Assembly: GCA_029204225.1 (NCBI GenBank)
Contig: CM055097.1
Span: 26,441,039 to 26,505,038 of the forward strand
Length of the DNA: 64,000 nt
Origin: Diphasiastrum complanatum
Lineage: Eukaryota > Streptophyta > Lycopodiopsida > Lycopodiales > Lycopodiaceae
Direction of reading: 5' to 3'
In this document: positions 35,501-50,983 of the stretch, in pieces
Numbering within the stretch: the first letter of the stretch is position 1
How the letters are laid out: every line of letters starts with the position of its first letter
Notes under the pieces: generated by a model
Seen by the model: the letters and a program-made list of their open reading frames with translations, nothing else
Database searches by the model: none
What the model was told of the DNA's origin: nothing
Program-made: the position numbers and the translations under genes

Positions 35501-35624
35501 TTTTTTCCTGCCTTGGGAACCGGTGTCTGCCGTTTTATCTCTGCCCCGCTATACCCCCCATCCCACTTCTTTTCCTTCTTAAAAAAGCCTTGTCGGGAGG
35601 CGGGCCTTATGGTCGCCACCTAGC

Positions 35625-36033
35625 AAACACATGGGCTCCTAAAACAAGTGGCATCCCCTTATGGAGTCCACCTACCCTCAACTCACATGGCCACCACCCT
35701 CTTTAAGCCACCTCACCCAAGGGTCATGTCCCCACCTAGCTTTTGGGTCACCGCCTTGACCTCATGGCCTTATGGCCTAAAGATATCTGCAACTTATTGT
35801 ACTCATTTACTTCTGTTTCATTGTGAATCAATACTATTCTTTATTGCGTTCAGTTTCATCTCAAAATGTATGCGTTTATGTATTTCTTCGCAACTAATTT
35901 GCAAACAATTGGTGACTAATTATTTGTCTGATAACTTTCGATGCTTAATTATTTGGCTACGTAGTTATTGTAGTACTGAAAATTTCAAAGTTATAGGAGG
36001 ACAGTTAGGAAGAGTAGGAGTAAGATTAGACTC
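35625..36033 (-). repeat. 3' LTR (partial) of copia K
   Basis: It begins TGTTGGAGTCTAATC at 36033, right after the purine tract AGTAAGGGGGAG. Several words recur in the plus-strand LTR at 19.3-19.9 kb. The outer end is not certain. Confidence 0.6.
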
Positions 36034-36049
36034 CAACACTCCCCCTTAC

Positions 36050-36728
36050 TGCTATGTATGTAAACTGCAATTGAGATTTATCATATCTACTAAGGTAGAA
36101 TGTTTATCTCTAGACAATGGCTTTGTCAAAATATCAGCCAACATACTATTTGTATGACGGTAACTAAGTACAACATCTTTATTCCAAACTTTCTCTCTAA
36201 GAAAATGGAACTGAACTTCTATGTGTTTAGTTCTAGCATGAGTATGTGGTTCAGAGATAGAGCTATGCAGCTCTGATTGTCGCACTGGAGTATTGTTGGA
36301 TCGATCTGTGGGAATTGCAGATCCTAGAGTAGCCTTCTTAGCCAAATTATCTCCTTCACTGCTGATGTAACTGCAACATATTCGGATTTTGTGGAGGGCA
36401 ACGACATGAATTTCTGCTTTTTGTTGTTCCATGAAATGGGTCCTCTTGCAAGGAAACAAATATAACCTTATGTGGATTTTCTAGTATCACGTCTCCTACC
36501 CAATCTGAGTCTGAATATGTGATTAGTGTGAGTGCAGCTTATGTATTACCATTGTAGCTCAAAGCATAGTGCTTCGAAGCTTGAATGTGCCTCAGAACTC
36601 TTTGCAGAGCTTTCCAGTGTTGTAAGCCTGGATTGGACATGTATTGAGACACATATGCAAGATCAGGTCATGTGTAGACCATAGAATACATTATAGATCC
36701 TATGATGGATTGGTAAGGATACCTTGAT
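36050..36728 (-). pseudogene. Copia K: RT end and RNase H
   Basis: The minus strand shows YPYQSIIGSIMYSMVYT, a stop, PDLAYVSQYMSNPGLQHW, then TYSDSDWVGDV and, after frame breaks, HTHARTKHIEVQFHFLREKV and SMLADILTKPLSRDKH. It is the last third of a copia pol. It joins gypsy fragment P without spacer. Confidence 0.78.
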
Positions 36729-37294
36729 GGGGTGTAACATTTTTGGTTCCTCAATTTGGAACAAGGCAGAATTTAGGGCCAAAGGTCCAGCAGCAACAAT
36801 AAGATGGAATTCTTTGTCCCATTTGGGCAGTTTGAGAATTGGTGCTTTCATCAAGGCATCTTTCAGATGATCAAACACGTACTGACACTCCTCAGTCCAC
36901 AAGAAGGGTTTATCTTTTGCAAGGAGCTCTACTAAAGGCAAAGTGATCTTGCTATAATCTTTTAAAAATCTCCTATAATACCCTACACTCCCTAAAAAGG
37001 ATCTAACACCTTTTACATTAATGGGGGCAGACATCTCTCTAACACCCTGGACTTTAGCTGGATCAATAGTGATCCCATCCTTGCTTATAACATGTCCAAG
37101 GAGAATACCGTATGGAACCACAAAAAGACATTTCCTAGGATTTAGTGCTACAAACTTTTCTCTGCACACTTCAAAACATTCCTTGAGTACTCTGATATGA
37201 TCTTCAATATTGCTGGTTGCTATACAAATGTCATCCATAAACACCTTAATGTGATCAGACACCAGGTTTCCAAAGGATTTATTTTGAATGGTTT
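36729..37294 (-). pseudogene. Gypsy fragment P: C-terminal half of RT
   Basis: The minus strand reads FQTIQNKSFGNLV, then KVFMDDICIATSN (YxDD as FMDD), LNPRKCLFVVPYGILLGHVI, KGVRSFLGSVGYYRRFLKDY, and RNase H beginnings to ~36760 where copia K cuts it. The frame is open for nearly 200 codons. It begins about where element G's RT, on the other strand, ends, leaving a gap of roughly 45 codons. Confidence 0.8.
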
Positions 37295-37307
37295 GAAATC
37301 CTTCACA

Positions 37308-37319
37308 TGGTATTAGAGC
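37308..37319 (+). promoter_or_regulatory. Primer site of element D (one change)
   Basis: TGGTATTAGAGC differs by one base from the initiator-Met site in copy C. It follows the LTR end CCTTCACA. Confidence 0.85.
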
Positions 37320-37552
37320 TGTTGTGTTTCAGGTTATGAAAGGATCAGCCATCTTTAGCAAGGATTTGGAGGAGTTACCAATGCTAGAGCATGCTAGATT
37401 GATTTTTACTCAAAAATCAGCATTTTTGCATGTGTAGAATTGACCTTTTGTAGGTCAGATCTCAATATAGGATTATATACCTGATAAATTTCAATTTCAC
37501 ACTTGGATTACTAGATTTAGATGATTTTTGGTGCATTAGTAAGGTCTCAAAT

Positions 37553-40500
37553 GAGTTGATGGAGATTGTTGCAGGTGTGGAGGAGAGGCCTCAAGCACCT
37601 CAAGATCAAATGAGGTATGACAAGAGAGCGAAGAAGGCTCTACACATGATTAAGATGAATGTTACCAATGAACTTCTCAAGGAAGTTGGTAAGTGCACAT
37701 CATCTTTGGAGGCTTGGGAAGCTTTGAAGAAGATTTATGAATCCAAGTCTACATTAAGAGTGCTTACTCTTAGGAGGCAAATCTTTCAAAGTTTGCAAAA
37801 GAAGGAAGAGAGTACTCATGCTTTTGTTTTGAGGGTTAAAGCATTCAATAATGAGTTAGCATGTATTGATGAAAGCATTAAGGAGGTAGAACTTGTTCAA
37901 GTTATACTTAATGGCTTGTTGGATGATCATGCTAATCTTGTTCATAGTTTTGCTATTCAAAAGACTTTGCCAAGTACTGTGAATTTGCAAGAGATCTTGG
38001 TGAATGAGGAGTATAGGCTTCAATCAAGAGGAGGTGGATCTACATCGACATCTCAATATGAAGAGGAGGCTATGTTCATCAAAGGCAAGTTCAAGGGCAA
38101 AGGCAAAGGCAAGTGGTCTAAATGGCAAGATCAAGGTGAGACTTTCTCTTTTGGCAAAAAGAAAGATAAGTCTAAATTAAAATGCTTTTATAGTGGAATC
38201 AAAGGGCATTTTGCAAATGAATGTTTGAAGAAGCAAAGAGATGAAGGTAGCAAGCAAATCAACTTTACTACTAATGATGAGGATCTGGGTGGTGGTGATT
38301 CTCTTTTGATGTGTTCTTCAAGTCCAATATCAAGTGAAGGTGACAAGATTCATGGTGGATTGATAGTGGAGCTCGTTCACACATGACTTGTCACAAGGAG
38401 TTCTTTACTTCTTTGGTCACTTATGATGGAGCCAAAAAAGCAATTCATATGGCCAATGGTGGTGAGTGTGTGATTGAAGGTATTGGTTCAATTCCTATTT
38501 GTCTGTCTACTAATAGAAAAGCAATACTTGATGGTGTTCTTTACATTCCTTCACTTTCAAAGAATTTGCTAAGTGTTGGTCAAATGATAGAGAAAGGATA
38601 CATGGTAAAGTTTGGTGGTGATGCTTGTTTCATTACAAAGGAAGAAATCTTGGTTGCTAGGGGCAATAGACAAGGTAGACTTTTCAAGCTTGATGCTTTT
38701 GTTATGGCTAACAAAAAAGATGGAATGGAAAATGAGATTGGTCTCAACTTTCCAAAGTTACCTTTTAGCATCAATAAGATTGGTGGATCTTATGCAAAGT
38801 CTAACAAGCTTCCTTATGCTAGATCTAGGTCAAGATCTAATATGTTTCTTGGAGATGTTCATCTTTGTGCTAACTTGGCTGGTCTTGAGGATAATGATGG
38901 TGTTTCAATGGTTCTTCATGGCAAGTGCAAGAATGCAAAAGGTAAAGAAAGAGCTAACTTCATCAATGGAGGTGGTGAAGGTTCTTCCTTGGAAAAGATT
39001 GTTGTTAATGATTTCTTTGACCATATGGAAAAGGATGTTGCTAGGTGCATGCATGAAGGAGGTGGTTCTTCTACATTCTTTTGTTATGATTCCAAGAAAG
39101 TCATTTTTCCAGCAAGTGGAGTCACATGTCTTCTTAAAGAGAGTAGATCAAATGGTTCTATCAAGAGACTTGGTGAGGGAGATAGTCGCAAGTCAAGAAG
39201 AAGAGAAGTATGTGAAGTGTTCAAAGTAGGATGCACTTTGATTGATGTCATTGTGAATGATATGAGGAAGAATCATTATCATATGAGTCAATACCTAAAA
39301 CATTGAGTAGAAGTTCTTGTTTGAAAAAAGAGAGTACTTCAATCATCCTTATGTTGAAGGTACTAATCATTTTTTTCATGGCTTCTAATGTCTTTGAGGT
39401 TTCTACTTCTTATGATGCAATTATCAAGAGGGAGCCTTATGAAGGAAAGAGCAATGGAATATTGGTTCTTGGGAAGATCCAAGGCATGGATCTCACATCA
39501 ACTCAAAGGATTCTATGATTATGAATTGATCACTCATGATCAAGATGGCAAAAGGTTGGTTGGAGAAGACTACATGGAGCAAATCAAGAGGCAATTTCTT
39601 CAAGGCAAGGAAGATCTCATTGGTGAGCTTATTGAGGTTTTTTATGGACTCAAAAAGGCTGGACTTATTAGGTTTGATACTCATCTTCACCCACTCTACT
39701 TCATGTTGGATGGAAAGTTTGGAATCTATCTTTTGATTTATGATGGTGACATTGGTGACATTGTTTTCACTAACCTTTATGGAAGATCGAGATCAAGCAT
39801 TGATGAGATGTTGTTGGATCTAGATCATATGTTTGAGAGGGAGTATTTCCAGAGGGTCAAGTCTGAAGATATTCATATCTTTGATATATTTGATGTTCAA
39901 GAGAAAGGTAATCAAGTGGAAGCGACTCACTTTGCTTTACTCACATGTTTTGGAGAATTTTCTCGTGTAGATGATGCTATGAAAGTGGATATTGGTTCTC
40001 ATGGTTTTCATACTGGAAAAGCAGGTAATGGATCTGGAAAACAAAGTTTGTTCGATGACTTTGATGATCAAGAGGAAGATCAAGAGGTTGGTCTCAAAGG
40101 GCTTCAACAACACAAAAGGAAAGGTGGCAATTTGGAGCTAATCAAGAGCATCAAAGGAGAGGTAATTGGCAAAGATGTTATGGATCTGTTTTTGAAGCTT
40201 ATTGAAGACTCAAGTAAGGTCAAAGGAACAGCAAGGAAGTGTTGTTCAAGTTTACTTTACTTGTTCTATCTCATGCTTGAGCTATTTCATGTGGATGTGT
40301 GCAAATTGTCAAGATATGGACCAACTAGCTACATTGTCTTGCAATATCTTATTGTTGGAGTTGTACTAGCATTCTTGTCTGGTTTTGCTGATGGAAATGA
40401 AGCTAATGGTGGTTCATTATGTCACTCATTGATGGCCAAGTCATCAAGTGTTGATGATATCTTGTGGCAAGATGGAGATGGAGGCTCATTTATGGAGTTT

Positions 40501-40857
40501 TATGGTGAAGACATATCAAGAAAGGACAAAGTTGGAGGAGACAAGCAAGCAAATGGTCATCACTCACATTTATTGTTTGGTTTCTGTAATTTTCCAGAGA
40601 GTTCAAAGTTTGAAGCATGGAGGAATCATTTCATTGACATTCTATTTGGTTCTTCATGTTCTAGTTATATCTTGATGTGTAAAATTGATGTAAGAAATAG
40701 TGAAGCATCCAATTTGGACACTATTATCTATATCAATTATGAAAGATACTTTAGAACCTTAGAAAGGGGATATATACTTAGGATGGAGATCATTCTAAAG
40801 TTGGGTCAAAGTTCTATTGTCAAAACTATGCCAAAGCTAGTTGAAGAGGGAGTGTGA
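37553..40857 (+). pseudogene. Element D: gag-protease plus unrecognised C-terminal region
   Basis: It is collinear with copy C. The gag is intact from the deletion point; the knuckle has its second Cys changed (CFYSGIKGHFANEC); the protease loop keeps IDSGARSHMT but follows a one-base deletion near 38346. Two further frame changes lie near 39262 and 39500. The last frame, 39388-40857, is open for 489 codons. It holds the same IYDGDIGDIVF in place of YVDD and the same hydrophobic stretch. It has 126 bp (about 40050-40185) that copy C lacks, in frame. Integrase and RNase H motifs are not seen, so the protein seems degenerate or new; I cannot name a function. Confidence 0.72.
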
Positions 40858-41503
40858 GAGATTTCAACTAGTTTAGACTAGTTTAGTCATATTTTGGTAA
40901 ATTGTCAATAAGAGGCCAAAACTCATTTTAGACTTAGAGATAAACTTTTTGAAGTTATATTAGTTTAAAATACATTCAATAAACATTTTTTGAAAGTGTG
41001 GGAAAGTTGGTAGTCGAGTTTGAGAGCGATTCAAATTTGAACTTTGGGTACATTGAATCTAGACCCAAAAATAGTAGGGTTTACATTTAGGAGGGAAAAC
41101 CAAGTGGCCAAATAGGGTTTGGAAACTCTATAAAAGGATTTAACTCATGGAGAGACACATCTTCTCTCTTTTCTCTCTCATTTCATCATTATACATGGTT
41201 CTCTTTGGGTTCTACTACTCATTGGTGCACTATCTTGGTGTTATCTTGCAATCTTGTGTGTAGAATGATCATTTATTGCTATTTTCGGTTCCACACGTGT
41301 GAGATACAGTAGGATACTATAATTGTACAGACGTCAACCATATTTTATGTTCTGGTTCATGTTTGATTAGTATCTCTTAGAGTTTGCATCTCATTTTATA
41401 TGTAGATGCTGATTTTTCTACATTGGCAGAATTGTTGGCTTGCTCCTTATTGTAACCAAAGATCAGGGACATGGATTGGATCTTGAATCTGAACTCCTTC
41501 ACA
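40853..41503 (+). repeat. 3' LTR of element D (651 bp)
   Basis: TGTGAGAG...CTCCTTCACA, directly after GTTGAAGAGGGAG. It matches the C LTRs throughout, with scattered differences. A CACACGTGTGAGA palindrome-like site lies near 41293. Confidence 0.9.
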
Positions 41504-41506
41504 AAT

Positions 41507-41863
41507 TGTTGTTTTAATACAGTTGTTTTTGGCCCTTTCAAACTCATTAATATGAATGGGTTCATAGAACTCCAAGCTGTGACTGTTCTTTTTTATGATG
41601 GTTCCACACATGATTTTATAAATGCTAAATTGGTGCAGAAACTCGAGGTAGCCACTGTGCCAAGTAATCACTTGTATGTGATGAAAATGGCTTTAGGAGA
41701 AGATCAGCAAGCTTGGGACCAACTTGTTTCTTGGTTGCCACTCAAGATTCAAGATTACGTTGGATTTTCATATTATGAATTTAGATAACATAGACATAAT
41801 CTTAGAAAAGGAGTGGTTTTACTCAAAAATGAGTCCTCAAGTCATGATTAGGCCAAAAGTAGA
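41507..41863 (+). pseudogene. Gypsy protease fragment (E family)
   Basis: NCCFNTVVFGPF leads to VTVLFYDGSTHDFINAKLV, VPSNHLYVMKMALGEDQQAW and MNLDNIDIILEKEW after a shift. It is the counterpart of the E protease on the opposite strand. D's 3' LTR abuts it on the left and LTR N on the right. Confidence 0.78.
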
Positions 41864-43785
<1,922 letters not shown>

Positions 43786-44796
43786 AAAAATAAAAAACAA
43801 AACAAAACAAAAAAGAAAAAAAAATTACATGAGAGACTTTCAATCTAGATATCTGTTAACTGATCGTCATAAGCAATTGGTTATGAGACTTGAGATTTCA
43901 AATTTATGAAATACATTTTTTGCTCATCCTCTTGCTTTCAAAAATTGGGTTTCAAGAAAATTGAAGGATTGCGATCCAATTTAGCAAAAATTTGTGGATA
44001 CTACATTTATTTTTCAGGTTATTAGTTATGTTCTCAAATTTCAATTCAAAACTTTGATGTTGATACTAATCAATGATATTCGTCTTTGGACAAAGCTAGG
44101 GAAGCTTTGCTCAATGGAAATCAAGCCCTTTGCTCAAAAGTATCACATAAGGGTTTAGCAAAAATATGGGTAATATACATAAAATATTAGGATTCAAGCA
44201 AAGCTAGAAACAATTTTCTTAGTAAAAATTGGGCCTTTTCCCTTAAAGTATTATTTTAGACTTCAATTGGGATTTGGTTGGAATGCTCTATTGTGAAACA
44301 AAAAAAAAAAAAAAAAAAAAACCCTCCTTACATGGTCTGGCAAAATTTGAAATTTCATTGGCAATCAATTTAAATATCTAGTTTATAATGCACTTGTCCA
44401 TAATCATCTAGCAGGAAACAATCAACTCTTCAAGATCTATCAATAAGATGATAGTATTGAGGCCAGTTTCATCTATATATACATAAGACATTAACTTCAA
44501 GTTACTAAGCTAGCTTAATGTACTAAGAACACATTCTATGACCAATATATGATCTCTTAATAGTGAATGGCCCATAGCATTAATGTCTATAAACATTCAA
44601 AATTCATACCTCGATTGATAGAGAATTTTTATCAGCCCCTTGCATCAATAGAATGGAGATTTATAAATAGTTGGACATAGATTCAATGTACGCTTTTATA
44701 AATGATTCCAAAGTGTTTATGCTAAAAGCACAATGTTAAATGATCTGAGCATATTTTCTTACATATTATGGTGAGCCTATGTAGTACACAATCTTC
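43786..44796. other. AT-rich spacer downstream of the ENT gene
   Basis: No gene seen. It includes an A-run at 44301-44320. It probably holds the 3' UTR and poly(A) region of the nucleoside transporter near its right end. Confidence 0.5.
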
Positions 44797-47700
44797 CTAC
44801 CATCCTTTGCCAATTAGCCATGACCAATCCGCCAATGCACCAATGAGAATGCCTCCATTAAGAAAAAACACCATCATGTTTCCTATTGCATTTTGTTCAG
44901 GACCCTACATATAATCAAGGAATTATAACATCAACTCAAAATCAAACTAAATAGAACTTAAAATGCTAAGAAGGCAATCAAAATATAATCATGACACAAT
45001 GTCAATTAAAACCACAAAATATTTGAGCTTAAGATAAATCCTACAAAACTTACATTCATATGCTAAGAAGGAAATCAAAATATAATCATGACACAATGTC
45101 AATCAAAACCACAAAGACATGAGCCTAAGATAAAACCTAGAAAACTCATATTCTTATGCTAGAGCTCACCTTAAATCCTTTTGGTGCATTGATGAAAATG
45201 CAAACAATTAGATATCCATTGGAGACTCCCAATATAATGCATAGCATAAGCATCCATCCTTGATTTCCATACTTGGCAGTAAAATAAAATGCAGGAATCA
45301 AAGCAAAGCGCGACAAACACACCAATAATAAGGTAACTCTTGATTGAATCATAAGCTTATCGATGAGAGGTAAGTAACGTCCAACAAGATCTCCACAATT
45401 GAACATGGCAATCAAGGTGATGACATACCTACAAAACCAATGGAATGCAAAATATATAAATTTGGTGTCTTCTTGACAACTAACTTAGAAGCATTTTGTG
45501 AGACATTTTTTTATACTAGTGCCAAAATAAGTTTAATGTCATATGATTTTTGTACCTTTATATCAAAACATACAACTTATCCCTAGTGCTTGCATGAACA
45601 TATTTCTTTGAAATTCATTGTTTGAGGAGTATCTCACCAAGAGCCTAACTGGTGGTTCCCAGTGTCTTCTGCTAAAAATCCTGGAAGTATGCAAAGTGTC
45701 AAAACAGACACAAGAAGAACATCAAAGGCATAGTCTTTTGTTTGCATGAGTAGCTCCATATTGGTGAAGCGTGTTGGAATCTCTCCTATTTTTTGACCCT
45801 TCAAAAAGTTATCCATAGCTTAGATTAGTAAGCTTTTTGTCAACCCACACCTAGCCAAGTCAAACCATTTAATATAGAAATAGTTGTTGACAAATATTTA
45901 CATTTACCTACTTCTTGGAAAGGCGAACCTTTCTAGCCATATGTATCAAATATCTTTGAGAAAACTAGAAAATCATAGAGCTTCATAAACGTCTTCTAAT
46001 AGATAAAGACATAATTACACTTTGAGTCAATAATTTTTGAATGTGAGCGTTACCTCTTCAATGGTCGCAACAACAATACCACCAGCAACAAGATCAGCTT
46101 GTACAGTCTTGGATCCCTCATAAGCTGCCTTTGCTCGATAATATTTTACAAGCTCCAAACGAGGAAAAACAAAGGTGTAGAGCCCCAAGCAAATGAGCAT
46201 AAAACATGAACAGAAAGTAACTACAACAAAGTGAAACAAAGAACCAATCATCTTTTAGTAAGTTATAATAGAGGAGTTGTTATGATTGAAAAATAGTTTA
46301 AACAAAACATTTGGAAAAATAATAATTGCTTTGGAAGAAAAAAAAAGGAAATCATAATAAAAAAGCACTTTAAGAAAAATAGATGCATCAAACATTCCAC
46401 AAAAGAAAAGAGCAAAGAAAGACACAAGCTTCGAGACAAGAAAATACCCTTATTTCTTGAAATTTAGCAATGGCATTAGATGGGTCCCAAATACACAAAA
46501 GGGCTCTTGCTTATAGATAATGAGGCTTTTTGGGCCACACCAAATCTTTGGTCAATCACCTTAAACTACTAGAGTATATTGTTTTTGTGAGATTTAAGTC
46601 AATCAATATATTAAAAGAACCTCGTATTTCAGTTAGCATATCATATTATTTGTAAAACAACTAGGCCATTTGATCTGGCTAATTTATTGTCATAATTTTG
46701 ATCATAAATAAATAATTTTCTTTTGCAGTTGACCAAAATAGCTACAACGACCACTTACTAACAACATGAGTTTAACAAGAATATTAATGAGTTCATATCA
46801 AGGATTAGTGGGTATGAGTACTCTAACCAACTATATGATACTCGACCACTATCTATCACTCGCCATTACTCGCCCACTGCCTATTTATTACTCGCCCATC
46901 TCTAAAAAATCAAATGTCTCATCAACTAATGACTTGACACGCCAATCACTCGCTCAATCGCATACAAGTCATATCGTTAGTGCTGGGGGTCAGCGCAGTC
47001 CTCCAAACCCCTACCTAGGGGGTCACCGGGGACGCCCTAGACCCCACTCTCACCAGCACCATCATAGCCATCTATCACTCATCATTGTTACCATCTACGT
47101 CGTTACATCATCCATTTTTTTGTGATCATCCCCATCTGTGAAACATGTCTTCATTCTTTTAATATATTTTAATGAAGTAATGATTGTGTACACTAGATAG
47201 TCAATGCATGACACTTGTTTGTCTATGATAAAAAATTGAAAGACTTCATATGTTGAATCTAGCCACCATACATGAGATTGTAATGTAAAGTAGCTACTAG
47301 ATTGTAGGTTCGTTCTTCCTAGAAGTCCATTTTGAATGCATCATTCAAAATTTTGAAAATTAACTTGCCATAACTCGATCTTTCTCATTTTATTCAAGGC
47401 CAAAATTTTGACCATCCAAATAAATCTTGGAAGATAAAGATTGAAACATTGTTTATGAACAATAATTCTAACTACAATATACACACAAACCCAAAATACG
47501 TCTCTAATAGCACTTGAAATAACAAGAAGTATAGACCGTTCATTGTAATTTCCTTTTCCTGGCATATGCGCATTCTCCATGATGTAAACTTTTTGATCCA
47601 CCATTTTTTGTGGAAACCTCAAAGAAGTTTTCAGTAAATTCACCAGTCCATAATTTCTCAATCCAAGAGCTATTTTTTGTGTTGATGGATTCGCACTTTG

Positions 47701-50700
47701 AGTCGAATTTCATGTAGTAAAACACATGAGCCGTGTCTCACAAATACCCAACCATGAGGATGATGTCACAATATCCTTGATAAGCTCAAGTCATGCTTCT
47801 CAAGTCCAAGATGCTATTAAAAGTGCATCTCTACTCATGGCTTGGCATGCTATTGTAACATAAGCTAATCTAAGTAGTTCTATGATTCTCTTAACACGAG
47901 CTGTTTTCAACACATTTTTGTGCGCGTGCACACAAAAGTATTGAGAGAAATAGATTTAGGAATCTAAAGGAATTAGGGGGTTTGATCTTGTAAGTAGCAT
48001 ATAATCATCTAGAATTCACAATGATGAGGCAACAATGTTGAGAATTTACTAGTATGTAGAAACTTGAGTCTTTAAAAACCTTTTAAAAAAAAGTATTCTT
48101 TAAATTTTAAGAATTTCCTATGCTAATCTGAGCTTAGCTTGATCTTGAGCTTGCTTCGAGATTAACTCTAACAAAATGGCCTCCTTCCTAGTCTTGCACA
48201 CTTCCACACATGTGGGGAAGACACATAAGGCTTAAAAACAATGATTGATCTCAAATTTTCAATGGTACCACTTGTTAGAAGCTCGCCCCTCCAAAACTAA
48301 TTTTTTTTCACTTCATAACTTACTAATTTTTCACTCTAATCTTGATCAAACACCCATCCTCTTGTACTTGGCTCACAAACCATGTGAAAAAAAGTACAAT
48401 TAGGACCATAAATTATTCAATCCACAAGAGTGATGTGTTGAATTGTTATCAACAATTCTATCACCAAATGCAAACTAGAATCAATCCTATCTTTGATATG
48501 TAAGCAAAAGCAAATTAAAGCAAAAGTGTAAATGATAAAAAAGGCTTCAGACATGTGAAACATTGCCCGATGTATGGAAAGAGACCAAAGAACAAAGTAT
48601 TAACACTAAACAAAGCATTGGATCCACCAACATGCATGCAAAGAGAGAGAGAGGCTTGATGCAAAATCCTCAAGGTCTCTTGAAATTGTTCTTTTCAAAA
48701 GAGCTCCACAAAGAAGTACATACAAAAAGCTTGACCTATTTCACATGTGTGGGATAGTACATGCTCTTGTCCTTTGGCTCCTAAATTTTCCAAATCTATG
48801 GCCATCCAATCAAATTGTTCCTCTTGAAAAAAAAGCTAAAATCTAGGAAATTTGTCTCTAACATGAAAAACTTGACTTTTTGCCTTAATGGCCCTTGGGA
48901 TTATGTACAAACTAACCTATGCCTAAGTTCTTCACACGTGTGAACAGTCTCCACACATGTGGAATGACATTAGTACATTATTTTGGCCTTAATCAAGCTA
49001 TATTTTGCATATTTCTCACATATATGTCTCAGATATATTTATAGATTATGGAAGGATCTCAAAGATGAACTAAAGGGGAGTATGAGTATGATTCACACCA
49101 CCAAATTTATTTATCATTCTATGATAATTTTTATATGTTATTGTGTTATAGAGGTCTTTAACAATGGGTCATTACAATGTGCCAATCTACAAGATAGCCT
49201 AATAAACATGTGGGTTAATAAGTTGGAAGCAACACTACTCATGCAATGAAGACAATTAAGGCATCTCCAATTGAGCATGAATGAGCACCATCTCTCTAGA
49301 GTCATGCCATTCACACTTGTCTAGGAATAGAGCATCACGAAGAATATCAACTCATTGTGGACAAGATGACAAATTTGAAATACTAGACTATTTATCTTCA
49401 TCAGTAATTGGAAAATGTTGTCTATGTGCAAAAGATTAACGAAGAAACAATGGATGGAAATACAATACAAAAGAATGACATGAGGACTTTAAAAGGAAAA
49501 ATACAACATATTATTCAAGTACTGAAAGACCAATTTTCCACAGTAAAAATCAAACTTTTGTGATAACTCAAATATTGCTACCGCAATTTCTGGAAATTCC
49601 ATTAGCAAAGTGAAAAACCCCTGAAAAAGGTAGGAAAAGATGGGAAAAAATAGAAACCAGTTGTATTTAATCTAGAAGGGTTGTTTAGCATGAAATATTT
49701 TTTAGGAGAAAGTTTAAATAATTTTGCTTTTGTGGGGGCTAGAATACAAGGCCTAAGGGGCATTTCAATGGAGCTCGGAAGAGTTCAGGAAAGGAGCACC
49801 TTACAAGGATGGAGCCTTTGTACATAATTATTTAGGTAATCATTTTTGTTAAATTAATGGCCTAAGCATGACATCCTATGTGTATAAGCCCATTTTAAAG
49901 TGACTACTTCTCGGTGTATAAAACCACGTCTATCGGATTCAGACTGACTTCAAGAGTTTGAAGTCATGTCCTACTTGATCACAGCTTCGAAGTCACTTGA
50001 TCGGGACTATCAATTTCATAGCCATGCACAGATTGGATAGATTTGTAAATTATAACATGCGGAAGCATATTCGTAGCGTAATTTTGAGCATTCATATCAA
50101 TACAACATTATCAGTCATAAAGACCTTCTAATCTACGATTAAAGGAATTTGCATGGCATAAAAGAAAGATCGAACAAAATAAACATGCATTCAACACAGT
50201 ATGCAAGACGACCTAGACTATTGAAACAAGTTATTCAGTCGAAGATAGCACAATGTCTCGAAAGGTGCAAGTAGAGTCGCATTTTTCCTAAAACTATACT
50301 CGAGTAAAACAAAGAGGAAGAACAAATTATTGCGACTCTGGTTGTTCAATTGAATCGAGTAGTTGAATTATGAAAATTGAGTAATGTACCAACTAATGCG
50401 TTGCTAGTTATATAAACATGGTTGACTGTTTAAAAGAATGCTTAATCTGTACTTTACAATCAGGATTAAGGCACCACATGCTATTCGCAGTCACCTTTGG
50501 ATAGTATTTGATTTTGTTGGAGATTCTATCTGATTGTGATGAAGCTGTTGTTGAGCCGATGATAGTTGGATTACATTCGATTGTTCGAGGATGGTCGAAT
50601 AACCGAAGTTAGTCACATATTCCAGGATGGTCGAACAATCGAGGATGGCTAAATAATCGAAGGTGGCTGAATTGTCGAAGAGTGGCCAAATAATTAGTGT

Positions 50701-50924
50701 CGACTGAGTTGACAAAATATTGTCATCAATTTCTTTGTATTTCTGTAGACTGTTAGAAAACAAGTGTATTTCTGCAATGTATGTGACTGTGTGGTTATTT
50801 ACAAGCAACAGGTGAATGGATCTAGATTAGCAGAGAGATATGGATGGAGAGGATAGAAATCCAACAATAAGTCGATGGCTCAACTTCTCTATCTGATGTC
50901 TAGGAGTTTGCTTTTAATTAAACC

Positions 50925-50983
<59 letters not shown>

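Larger units (their letters stand above)
33620..35620 (-). mobile_element. Ty3/gypsy fragment E
   Basis: Gag end with knuckle, protease, RT and the start of RNase H lie in order on the minus strand. There is no integrase or LTR. The domain sequences resemble element A, so it is probably also a chromovirus. A protease piece of the same family lies inverted at 41.5-41.9 kb. Confidence 0.8.
37295..41503 (+). mobile_element. Copia-like element D, second copy of the C family
   Basis: Only the last ~13 bases of a 5' LTR remain (GAAATCCTTCACA), then primer site TGGTATTAGAGC, leader, coding region and a full 651-bp 3' LTR at 40853-41503. It runs opposite to copy C. A deletion removed the end of the leader and the first gag codons. 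Confidence 0.88.

Noticed and set aside
46766-47125. Plus-strand 119-codon frame with His/Ser-rich end
   Set aside because: It lies in an ENT intron, has low-complexity CACTCGCC words and no known domain.
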